Of a stretch of DNA of 13,751 bases, positions 1 to 8,096 are shown piece by piece. Every line of letters starts with the position of its first letter. Position 1 is the first letter of the stretch. A model generated the notes under the pieces. That model searched no databases. It had not been told where the DNA came from and saw only the letters and a list, made by a program, of their open reading frames with translations. The stretch is from Blastocladiella britannica (Eukaryota; Blastocladiomycota; Blastocladiomycetes; Blastocladiales; Blastocladiaceae), in assembly GCA_025349905.2 (NCBI GenBank), contig MU625027.1, positions 1 to 13,751 on the forward strand, written 5' to 3'. The translations under genes were made by a program, and so were the position numbers.

Positions 1-1662
1 AAAAAATCATTCGCGACCTCGTGCACCACGACGACTATGGCCTCGATGAGGAAGGCTTTGCTCAGCTGCTACACGAAGTTCTTAAAGTGTCGCCTCCTTT
101 GGCACTGCACTTACAGTGCCTGATTGGACTGGTCGGCCCTGATTGGGTCATGGGCATTATTGCTGATAACAGCAGCGCCGAGGGCTATGTGCTGGGGATG
201 CATGCTGCCATGTGGAACGTTGGCCGGCTCGAGGACGACCGCCTTGATGATATGTAGAATGGACCCGTAATGCAGTCAAATGCGCAGGATCGAAGAGTGG
301 TGTTTCTTAGTATATTTGCTCGTAGATTTGGAGGACCCCTACGAGCCCTTGATCGTTCCCCTCGGCGGCCTCTCTTGGATCATGTCGCTTTTCTACAGTA
401 GCGACAATCCGGAGATTGTTCAATTTGGTGCCGATCTTCTTTACCGCGTCATTGGCGATTATGTCCCTGCCAATGACGCGCTTGGTCACCCTGGAATTGG
501 CTCTGGTCTGGTGCAAGCGCTTTGTGCTGCTGCCGCTTCAGGAGAGGCAAGCATTCGGCTCTTGTGGGACGTTGCAGAGCGGTTTATTGCTACTAGTCCT
601 ACATACTTGAACGACATTATCAGATCGACTTTATCAAAAACATTGTGGCATGCTGCCGGCAACCCTCGCCCAATTGCGACTTGACTGGTGCTGTGACTGC
701 TGTGCAGTTCATGTACGAGTTTCAGCAATCGACTGGCCTTGAAATTGCGATTCCTCTTGACACTGCAAATGCAACAATCGCTCTTTGTCTGCACCCAAAC
801 GCCAACGACAGAGCTACCGCCCATATGATTTATAAGCTGATTCTGGAATCCAGGGATGCGACCGCGACCAGCATGCTATTTGAGCAAGTGGACGTTCCTG
901 CCATTTTCGTCCGGGCTATCACATCCCCCGGCGTGGTGGACCAAAAACGGCCCTACTTGTTGACATGTTTGCATGAATTCATGTTAGAGTTTTCACACAG
1001 GACCTTTTCGCACCTGATTGGCAACTATTTGGCTCAGTGTGGTCGTGCGCTTGCTGCTGCTGGTGGTTGGAATCTGGTCTGGGACGTCCTATCTATTGAC
1101 ACAGATGGAGATTTGCTCCTTGTCTTTAATACCGCTGTGGGCCTGTGCTTTGGTAAGGTGGAGGTTCTAGCGGCCATGGATGCGCCGCCGACTCAACACT
1201 TGTGTGCTCAGATCGTCGAACAGTGCGTGCAAGATGAAGATTTTACGATTACGCACGCAAACAAATTCTTTACGCGGAATCTCATGGAATGGTGCGACAA
1301 CGTTGATGACCTGGGAGCCAAGATCGAGGTGTTAGACTCTTTTCCTGGCCAACTGTTGTTTGTGCAGTCGAATTTGCGACTCTTGATGGCTGCAATCGAT
1401 ATCCTCCTGCAATTGTCTGAATCTGGCCTAAGTGAGGGGTTGCATACGTGCCGGCAGCGGATCGTCGACGCGGTCGCGAGCACCTGTCCTCGGAGCATTG
1501 CGAGTCCGTCGACCCCACAGCATGTCGCCATGCCCGCGGTGCGAGGAGAAGTTGTCGAGTCTTTGGGATTGAATCAATACATTTTTTTCTTTGAAATACT
1601 AGGCTGACATTGCCGAGGTACCGAGATTGCTTCAAGGATGGTGGCACGGCTTCCTGCATTAA
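1..1662 (+). CDS. Armadillo/HEAT-like alpha-solenoid protein, 5'-partial, frame disrupted
   Basis: The reading frame is already open at base 1, so the 5' end lies outside the window. Three stretches are protein-like: about 3-257 (frame 3), about 310-620 (frame 1) and about 624-1550 (frame 3). They are rich in paired amphipathic helices with small residues, for example AAMWNVGRLED, EIVQFGADLLYRVIGDY and LRLLMAAIDILLQLSESG, which suggests armadillo or HEAT repeats; a distant importin-alpha-like origin is possible but unproven. A final intron ending in the AG at 1601-1602 (donor at 1539 or 1551) joins in frame to ADIAEVPRLLQGWWHGFLH and a TAA at 1660-1662. The change near 255-310 could be an intron (GT at 212, AG at 275 or 287). 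The one near 571-623 has only a weak candidate (GTTGCA...TATCAG, 53 nt). Codon third positions are less GC-biased than in genes to the right. It may be a weakly expressed gene with poor splice sites or a decaying copy. Confidence 0.45.
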
Positions 1663-1703
1663 AATCCCATCCAAATTGCTCTTCTCGATCAAAAAATTAT
1701 AAA

Positions 1704-3460
1704 ATGATATCCAATATCCCGCATATTCTTAACTGCATATTATTCTTTGCCGTGCACAAGTCGTACAGCCGCCCGACGGCCACAAACTGCTGTGCATTGT
1801 GCCACGCGCCGCCGCGCCCGACACGCGCCATCACGTTATTCGCCGCTTGGCCGGAACCTACAACCTTAGCCATGGCGGCCACCTTAACGCGCTCAATCTC
1901 ATCGATCTCCCGCTGTCGGAAACCGATCTGATTCGCATCGCCACTGGCGCAGCCACTGCAGACAACGTGCACGTCCTCGACTGGATGTGAGTGTCCACCC
2001 AGCGCACGACACTCTATTGATCGATATTCCCCAGCGGGTCGCCTACCTTGGCGCTCTGCACGGCCACATCGCGATTCTTGATTGGAGTGCTGCCCACTGC
2101 GTTGACATTATCTTGGGGTCCTCGGACCTGCTCCTCGTCGCCATTCAACATTGCTAGGTGGAATTGCTCTCCTGGCTCAGGGCGTATTTGGTGGAGCGTG
2201 GGTTCGGGTACCAATTTACGCCAGTCGAGCGCTGCTTTAGAACCGGCGATCTCACTCCCGGTCAGCAGGTTGCTATGCTGGACTGGTGGAAGGCGGATTT
2301 CGCTGCCCGTTCCGAGGTCATGTTCCCTGCCGACGTGGATTTCCCATACGAGCTCGCCTTACGCACAAGGAACGGAACGCAAGTGGTGGACTGGTGGCGC
2401 GATTACTGTTTCGAGACGGGCCGTCTATTCTCTTGGCCGACGCTTGACAGGTCCGTGCTCTCGAAACTCGTCGCGGACGGCTCGTTGGACTTGTGCCAGT
2501 GGTGGTGGGTTGAATTAGTGAAGGAAACTGGTATCCAGAAAGCAAAAGATCTGCTATATGGAGCCCTCGATGACATATGTATGGCTGGGCGCATCGACCT
2601 GCTCGCTTGGTATTGGGATTGGTGTGCCGATTCAGCAAACGGAACCGAGTTTTTGCGGACCTGGCGCCCACGTGAGCCGTTCACTCGCCTGAATGTTATC
2701 CAGTGGTGGGAGTCCAAGGTTGAGGATGTCCAAGTGGACCCAGGCGTTTTCGACATTGCATTGAGTTCATCACTGACCAACATGATACGATTTTCCTCGC
2801 TGCGCCTTCTCAAGACGTAGAAATCGCCACCATGGACTGGTGGTGGGCGCTGCGCGACCACTTTGGCCTGGACCCGACCGTGGCCCCAGATATCATGTTG
2901 CCCGTGATGCAGCAGTGCGATCCTGAGCTTTCTCACTGGTACTTTGATCGCCGCACATCCGCATCGTCGCTTCCGGTCCTGACATACGACGCACTGGCCT
3001 TGATGGTCGCCGAGGGTCGAGTGGACGTTGTCGAGCAGCTCTGGGGCCTGTCGGTGACCCATAACAAGCCGCTCAGATTCACCAAGGATGCGACTCAAGT
3101 GGAGGTCCCCCAATATCGCACATGCATCTCCTCGTCGGCCGTTCTTGACTACCTCTGGGACTTTTGTGCCCACATGGAGTGCGATTCGAACCTGCCTACA
3201 ACACCACGAGCGTCATCACGGCGATGCGGCAGGGCGAGCTCGATGCGGCAAAGTGGTGGTACACGATGCACCGCGAGCATGGCACGATCTTTCCGCCGGC
3301 TGAGGAGTTGGGACATGTGATGTTTGAGCCAGATGGCGAAATGGCGCGCTGGGTTCGGTCCATTCGGGTTCCGGAGGGAGAAGCTCCTCAGGCCAGCTTT
3401 GCAATGAATGATTTTCCTTTTTACTTTGCTTGCTTGCCGAATTTAGCCCCATGGCCATGA
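1704..3460 (+). pseudogene. Tryptophan-rich ankyrin-like repeat gene, broken
   Basis: An ATG at 1704 opens ISNIPHILNCILFFAVHKSY, a hydrophobic N-terminal helix. Degenerate ankyrin-like units follow, marked by an aliphatic-x-W-W core: VLDW, ILDWS, MLDWWK, VVDWWR, CQWWW, LLAWYW, VIQWW, TMDWWW, AKWW. In the longest open piece (2158-2820) these cores recur about every 36 residues. The gene cannot be read as one protein. The frame changes near 1780-1795, again across a good-looking 48 nt intron (1987-2034, GTGAGT...CCCCAG) whose phase does not fit, near 2755-2790, and near 3170-3180. An in-frame TAG stands at 2155-2157 where CAG would continue the repeat. A lysine/alanine-rich stretch after 3468 (KSKKKAAAAIATAK) may be the old C-terminus. 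Such solenoids bind proteins; the partner is unknown. Sequencing error is the alternative, but intact multi-exon genes to the right argue against it. Confidence 0.7.
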
Positions 3461-3761
3461 GTGCGAGTTTGAGTCAAGTCCAAGAAGAAGGCGGCCGCCG
3501 CGATCGCCACTGCCAAGCACTTTGGACAAGCCCGCGCATGTCGCCATTGCCAAGGTCAATGTGAGCGAGTGAGGACTTGGCACGCGCGCAGGTACGTTTC
3601 CGCATTTGGATCAAAGAGTTGATCCTTAATTCGGCTGCAAAGTCCAACTCCCTGCCTCAATTTTCCGCACCTGGCTTTTTTTAAGTTTACAGTACTCGTT
3701 CTCCTCGTTCTCCTCTTGGGGCTAATGTAGCCAGCAAAATATAACCAATAAATAAAGCAAA
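3461..3761. other. Intergenic stretch after the ankyrin pseudogene
   Basis: About 300 bases without a convincing gene. The first 110 bases can be read as a K/A-rich tail of the preceding pseudogene in one frame, ending without a clear stop context. A perfect 7-bp inverted repeat with a 4-base loop lies at 3608-3625 (GGATCAA AGAG TTGATCC). A pyrimidine-rich stretch at about 3693-3716 contains two copies of CGTTCTCCT. The last 30 bases are A/T-rich and lead into the next start codon. No tRNA-like cloverleaf was recognised. Confidence 0.5.
3745..3756 (+). promoter_or_regulatory. Overlapping CCAAT box and AATAAA motifs
   Basis: CCAAT (3745-3749) overlaps AATAAA at 3747-3752 and a second AATAAA at 3751-3756, ending 5 bases before the ATG at 3762. 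CCAAT would suit the HAP/NF-Y complex for the downstream gene; AATAAA could be a poly(A) signal for transcription coming from the left. The position is seen; both functions are inferred. Confidence 0.3.
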
Positions 3762-4453
3762 ATGTCTGCCGTCTCCAAGCGCACACGAGGCACGCCAAGG
3801 TGCTGCGGGTGCATACCGCTCCGTCGCGGCATTCTCGCGCTCCAAGCAGTCCAAATTGTGATTGCATCGCTATTCCTGGCTTTATTGACACTTGTGACGG
3901 TGGCGCTGGACGACGCCGACACCAGTGGAACGGACTTGGCGGTGGTCCCGACTTGGACCAGCAAGATTGGTAGGGTCAAGCAGGCCAGCCCCAGTGGCGT
4001 CAGTCAATCGGAGCTGGCAGCAGCACGATTGGCCATGTACGTGGCGATTGGGTACTTTGTCGCACTCTGGTTGTTTGGGTGCTTTGGTATCTATTGCGTG
4101 GTGCGGGCGCGGGTAACTGGCTTCAAGGTATTGTCCATTTTTTTTTTGTGTGTGTATTCCTTGGGTACTTATCAGATGTATGTTATAAAGGTGGTGGCTG
4201 GATTCACGGTGGTCAGCGCTGGGTACTCGCTTGTGACGACGTGCATGGATTTAGATGTCGCGAGCCTGTTGCTTGCGCTTCTGAGCGTGTACTGGGCATA
4301 CATGTACTTGATGTATGTTGTCCATTATATATTTTTATTATAGGTGCTGGTATTCACACGGCGTACTGTAGATACCTGCGCGTCATGACGACGTTCCAGG
4401 CCGAGCACGATCCGGAGTTGGCGGTACAAGCCAAGATCATTGTTCGGCAATAG
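3762..4453 (+). CDS. Small four-pass membrane protein (unknown function)
   Basis: Proposed exons are 3762-4127, 4176-4312 and 4372-4453, giving 194 aa. The context AGCAAAATG and the conserved-looking opening MSAVSKRTRGTPRCCGCIPL support the start. Helices: TM1 about 23-49, a polar loop of about 40 residues, TM2 about 88-114, TM3 in VVAGFTVVSAGYSLVTTCM, TM4 in VASLLLALLSVYWAYMYL, then a short soluble tail with TTFQAEHDPE. The CCGCIPLRRG motif just before TM1 resembles small tetraspan families seen in many fungi, where it is probably cytosolic and could be palmitoylated (inference). Intron 1 (48 nt, GTATTG...TATCAG) has a length divisible by three and no stop. Intron 2 is best placed at 4313-4371 (59 nt, GTATGT...TGTAG), because ending it at the first AG (4343) shifts the frame. 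Location is some cell membrane; the reaction or ligand is unknown. Confidence 0.7.
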
Positions 4454-4509
4454 TAACGCTCGTTTCCCTTTGCATTTTCCCATTAAATCTTGACTGTTCC
4501 AAAAAAAAA

Positions 4510-6162
4510 ATGATGTCTGGCGCACCCCCACAATCGCTCGAAGAGATTCAGCGCGCGATCCGCATGTCGGCCGAAGAGCACCGCGCAGCCGCGGACGAGT
4601 TGCGTGGCTGGGAGGCCACCATGCGCTCGTCAACGGCCCAAAAGCAGAAACCGATCGTCTCGACCAAGATCCCACCCATCCGAGGATCGACTACGACTGC
4701 TACCGCTACCAGTGCAAGTACAACGGTAGCCCCACGCAACTACCAGGCGTGGGACAAGCTGGACGTGGACGCGATGCTGGCCGAGCAAGAGAATGCCGAG
4801 TATACCGAGTACCACCACCAAAAGCAACGGAAACCCACTGCCGCTGAGGCAGAGGCAGAAGAAGCGCCAACCAACCCGGAGCTGGCCGCAGTCGAAAAGG
4901 AGACGGGCAACGTGTACTTTCGCAAGGCCAAGTACGGCAAAGCGCATGCGCACTACTCGCGGGCCATGAACCTGGACCCGGCCAGCGCAGTGTACCCGCT
5001 CAACCGTGCCGCGGCGCTGCTCAAGCTCGGGCGCGCAGCCGACGCTGCCCGCGACTGTACCACTGCGTTGGCGGCCGACCCGCGATCGGTCAAGGCGTAC
5101 TTTCGACGCGCGCAGGCTCACGTCGCGCTCGAGGACGTGTCAGCGGCCGTCGCGGACTTGCGTGCTGCCAAGGTCCTGGAGCCAACCAACCGCGAAGTCA
5201 CGGCCGAGCTGCTCAAGCTCGATCCGCCAGTGAAACAGGCACCAGCAGCACCACTGCAGCCGCCCAAGCGTCGCCGACTGGTGATCCGCGAGTACGAGTC
5301 GGCGGCCGTCGTGGAGACGGCCGGATCTGAGTCGGTTGATCCAGCGAGTGCCTCCGCCGCTGCCGAGGATCAAGGCCAGCTGCTGCGCGAAGTGACCACG
5401 GTCCGAACCGTATTGGAAACCCCTGATTCGTCGCCGTCACCGACCCGCCACGTACCTAAAGGTGCCAAGTTTATCGACGTGAATCCGCTGACGGCGGTGG
5501 TTCCCGTCGACGCCGCCACTGCTCGCGTCGAGTCTCCGGTGCCGCCTCCCGGCGATACTAGCAGCCCCAGCGTCCCGGCGGCAACAACCTCTCGCTCGGT
5601 GGTACCGACTGCCACCGCTGCTCCAGCTCCCCTACCGGTAGCGGTGGCCCTCGCCCCACCCACCGCCGCGTTCGAGCTTACCCGAGACCTCGGGGTGCTG
5701 GTGCGTCGCGGCGCGATTCCGGGGCCCTTGGGGACCGTGGATCCGGGATCCGTCGGCGACGCGGCCCACGAGTACCTGTACGCGATCGCTCCGAGCGCAT
5801 TTGCGCGGCTGTTTGGGTTGCAAGGGATTGACGCCGATACGGTTGCCACTGTGGTTGGGATCCTGGCGTCTTCGACTTCTACTGTTGGGTTCGTTCTCTC
5901 TTTTTGTTTCTCTCTTGCTGTCTTTATTTACCTTAGTATTGGCGGTAGCGGTACGTCAATGGACCGACTCACGGCCGTGCGCAGCTACAACTGGATGTAC
6001 CAGCTGACCCAAGCGAGCCGATTCGGAATGGCGCGCAAGCTGGTGTGTCCGGCGGCATTGGCGGCAGCGACCGGGATCCTGGATTGGCTGGAGAGTGTGT
6101 TTGCGAGGGATGCAGCGGCCGAGGCCAAAGTGGCCAAGGTGCGCGAGCTGTGGCAGTGTTGA
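4510..6162 (+). CDS. RPAP3-like TPR co-chaperone (R2TP complex)
   Basis: ORF of 550 codons, 534 aa after removing one intron. Residues 76-90 ([15 protein letters not shown]) match the short segment before the TPRs in RPAP3/SPAG1 proteins. Residues about 127-230 form three tetratricopeptide repeats ([59 protein letters not shown]) with carboxylate-clamp-type N and K/R positions expected to hold Hsp90/Hsp70 tails. A basic [10 protein letters not shown] lies at 251-260. A Pro/Ala/Ser/Thr linker follows, then from about 388 an RPAP3_C-like helical domain ([37 protein letters not shown]). Family knowledge: RPAP3 binds the RUVBL ATPases and PIH1D1 to assemble RNA polymerase II, snoRNPs and PIKK complexes, and relatives assist axonemal dynein. 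An in-frame, stop-free intron sits at 5889-5936 (or to 5948). ATG is doubled at 4510 and 4513, directly after an A10 tract. SPAG1-like identity is the main alternative. Confidence 0.82.
   Translation: MMSGAPPQSLEEIQRAIRMSAEEHRAAADELRGWEATMRSSTAQKQKPIVSTKIPPIRGSTTTATATSASTTVAPRNYQAWDKLDVDAMLAEQENAEYTEYHHQKQRKPTAAEAEAEEAPTNPELAAVEKETGNVYFRKAKYGKAHAHYSRAMNLDPASAVYPLNRAAALLKLGRAADAARDCTTALAADPRSVKAYFRRAQAHVALEDVSAAVADLRAAKVLEPTNREVTAELLKLDPPVKQAPAAPLQPPKRRRLVIREYESAAVVETAGSESVDPASASAAAEDQGQLLREVTTVRTVLETPDSSPSPTRHVPKGAKFIDVNPLTAVVPVDAATARVESPVPPPGDTSSPSVPAATTSRSVVPTATAAPAPLPVAVALAPPTAAFELTRDLGVLVRRGAIPGPLGTVDPGSVGDAAHEYLYAIAPSAFARLFGLQGIDADTVATVVGILASSTSTVGFVLSFCFSLAVFIYLSIGGSGTSMDRLTAVRSYNWMYQLTQASRFGMARKLVCPAALAAATGILDWLESVFARDAAAEAKVAKVRELWQC
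5889..5936 (+). other. 48-nt stop-free intron in the RPAP3-like gene
   Basis: Donor GTTCGT and a long pyrimidine tract before CCTTAG. Removing 48 nt joins STVG to [14 protein letters not shown] in frame. The unspliced reading inserts a Phe/Leu-rich 16-residue block in the middle of the otherwise hydrophilic RPAP3_C-like domain, which is why it is called an intron. An alternative 3' end is the AG at 5947-5948 (60 nt), also in frame. Confidence 0.65.
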
Positions 6163-6254
6163 CTTGTTAACTTGACCCCCAAAAAAAAAAATTTGAATTG
6201 CCAAATCGATTCGATCCACTTCAAAATTCTTCATCACAAAACAACGAAAACAGC

Positions 6255-7065
6255 TTAGCAGATCACGTCGGTGTTGGCCTTGGTGTTCATGATCAGAGCG
6301 ACAATGAAGCCTTTTGAGAGGGTTGGTCAGCTTTTTGAATAAATGAGGAAAGGAAAAAAAGGGTTCATATGTACCGTACAGACCGAGCACCTCGGCGAAA
6401 ATCAAAATCAGAATCATGCCCACGTACAGGCGCGGCTGCTGGGCGGACCCACGCACACCGGCGTCACCGGCGATTCCGACGGCAAACCCAGCGGCCACGC
6501 CCGACAGACCGACGGCGAGGCCCGATCCGAGCTGGACAAAGCCGCTATATACAATGTTTCCAATGAGAAAAAGTGAGCATAAAGGAAAAGGTGATATAGG
6601 TGATATGGGCGTACGTAAAGAGCGACATTTGCTGCTTCAGGCCGTCGGCGATCAGCACCGCCACCACCAGGCCGTAGATGCCAATGATACCGGCCATGAC
6701 CACGGGGATGACCGATTTGACCATCAGCTCGGGCCGCATGACCGACATGGCCGAGATTCCGACGCCAGACTTGGCGGTGCCGTACGCGGCGCCAAAGCCT
6801 TTTTTAAATATTTTTAAATTATTCTTGAGCTGATCACCAATTATAGGAAGTATATTGAATAACGTACACGAAAAGACAATGGCCGAGGCACATCCCATGG
6901 CACCAAAGAAGGGAGCATAGACTACGTAAATAATGTCAGAATGAAATAAAGTTAATAAAAAATAAAAAGATCGATCGGATTGATTGGCGGATTGATCGGG
7001 CCCAAGGGACTAAAAGAGAAAGCAGAGAGGCAATATAGGAACGTACCGGGGCAGAGAGCAGTCAT
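6255..7065 (-). CDS. vma3: V-type ATPase proteolipid subunit c, complete
   Basis: Five exons on the minus strand: 7065-7047, 6921-6868, 6798-6615, 6544-6375, 6310-6255. They total 483 nt, or 160 aa plus TAA, exactly the usual length of yeast Vma3. The protein opens [20 protein letters not shown] and contains [53 protein letters not shown] and ends [11 protein letters not shown]. Four transmembrane helices form two hairpin repeats. The proton-carrying glutamate of helix 4 is present in [12 protein letters not shown]. It forms the rotating membrane ring of the V-ATPase, which acidifies vacuoles, endosomes and Golgi. All four donors begin GTAC (GTACGT, GTACGT, GTACGC, GTACAT); introns are 125, 69, 70 and 64 nt. 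The 69-nt intron has no stop. It is head-to-head with the gene at 7221 and tail-to-tail with RPAP3. The related paralogue Vma11 is less likely given the length and N-terminus. Confidence 0.96.
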
Positions 7066-7220
7066 GGTATGAAGGCGAGAGAGTGGATAAGAGAGCGTGC
7101 GTCGTCGGTCGTCTTTGGTTGCTGCACTTGCGAAAGAGAAGAAAGCGCTCCTCGGAAGCGCTGCTCTTTCTTCAACAGAGCAAACGAGAAGAAAAAAACA
7201 AACAAAAAAAAAAAAGAAAA
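7066..7220. promoter_or_regulatory. Bidirectional promoter, vma3 / gene at 7221
   Basis: Only 155 bases separate the two divergent start codons. The region is purine-rich on the plus strand. It holds an imperfect inverted repeat at 7138-7173 built on two AGCGCT palindromes (7144-7149 and 7157-7162), flanked by GAAGAA and TTTCTTC. A long A-rich tract (about 7190-7220, including A12) immediately precedes the ATG at 7221. No TATA box is evident. Function is inferred from position. Confidence 0.55.
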
Positions 7221-8040
7221 ATGCTCTCGGCCACTCCCACGCGCTCCTCCTCCACCTCGACGGCAGCGACAGAGGCCTCGGCACAAAAACAACAACAAAA
7301 GCAACACACTCCAACTGCCAGCGATAGTGATCGTTTCGACGAGAACAACAACAACGACGACATGACCATCTCGCTTCCTCGCACGCGCCTGCAAGCGGCC
7401 AAGCGCAGTGGAGACGACGCGGCCAGTGCCCCAACCTCAGCTCCTGCTGCTGCGACTGCTCCTTTGGCACCCGCGAGTGCTCCTATGATGCCGTCGCGCG
7501 GTCCCCTGCCCAAGCACATGCTGGCACGCGTTCAGGCTGGGTCTGCATTGCATTTCTCACTGACCAATTCCTCACTTCCCATTTCTCACTTCCCATTTCT
7601 CATTTCCCACTGTGCAATAAACAGTACTTCCTCCCCAACCGACAAGATCATGTCGCCCGTAACGGCCCAGCTCTCGGGTAAATCTGAGCCAAAGTACTAC
7701 GCTTTTTTATATTTTAGCCCTTCAGTAACTAATGCAAAAATGCAACAACAGATACAGGGCACCCGGCGTCGGCGATCTGGCCCCATTGTTTGCCAAAGCC
7801 AAGGTCACTCCTTCTTCCTCCTCTCCATCATCGGCGACTCCATCATCCTCAACTCTCCCCGCGGCTTCTGCCACCTCGCGCCTCGGCTCGCGGCTGGCTG
7901 GTGACGCGCCGGACCAAGGAACACCTGCCGTTGCCGGAGATGACCAGGACGGCTCATTGTCAGGAAGCGATGACGATGCCGGCGAGTGGGATCCGGACCA
8001 GGACGAGACCGTCTCGATTCCGCGCAACCGTCGCTTGTAA
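7221..8040 (+). CDS. Low-complexity acidic-tailed protein, unknown function
   Basis: I do not recognise this gene. ATG at 7221 follows an A-rich leader. Exon 1 (7221-7540) encodes a Ser/Thr/Gln/Asn/Ala-rich start with NDDMTISLPRTRLQAAKR and LPKHMLARVQAG. A likely intron 7541-7624 (donor GTCTGC is weak) leads to a short exon around 7625-7677 that reads TSSPTDKIMSPVTAQLSG in its best codon-biased frame, with a Cdk-type SP site. A second intron starts GTAAAT at 7678 and has a good TAACTAAT branch site at 7726-7733 before CAG at 7751. The last exon ends at 8040 with AGDDQDGSLSGSDDDAGEWD and ETVSIPRNRRL. The phase between the middle and last exon does not close: either the middle exon uses another frame (YFLPNRQDHVAR) or a later acceptor (7798), or a base is wrong. 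Probably intrinsically disordered. It is convergent with the coiled-coil gene, 56 bp apart. Confidence 0.6.
7556..7612 (+). repeat. 14-bp tandem repeat inside an intron
   Basis: Two identical units CTCACTTCCCATTT (7571-7584, 7585-7598) are followed by a diverged unit (7599-7612) and preceded by a more diverged one (7556-7569). The array fills most of the first intron of the unknown gene and supplies its pyrimidine-rich stretch. Confidence 0.8.
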
Positions 8041-8096
8041 TCTTTCCACCCATACTTGAATGACTATGTATCCATTTTATTTTTCTTCAAAAAACG

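Noticed and set aside
2155..2157. Altered genetic code with TAG as glutamine
   Set aside because: The gene is broken elsewhere by frame changes, and the membrane protein and coiled-coil genes both end sensibly at TAG.
2403..3173. Minus-strand ORF of 256 codons over the ankyrin gene
   Set aside because: Its protein has no repeat or domain pattern, and the plus-strand WW repeats explain the open frame.
4313..4343. 31-nt intron ending at the first AG (TTATAG)
   Set aside because: The phase leads to an early stop; ending at 4371 gives a 59-nt intron and the plausible C-terminus.
4630..5849. Long minus-strand ORFs opposite the RPAP3-like gene
   Set aside because: GC-rich codons keep the opposite strand open; the sense strand has clear TPRs and the antisense products look like composition noise.
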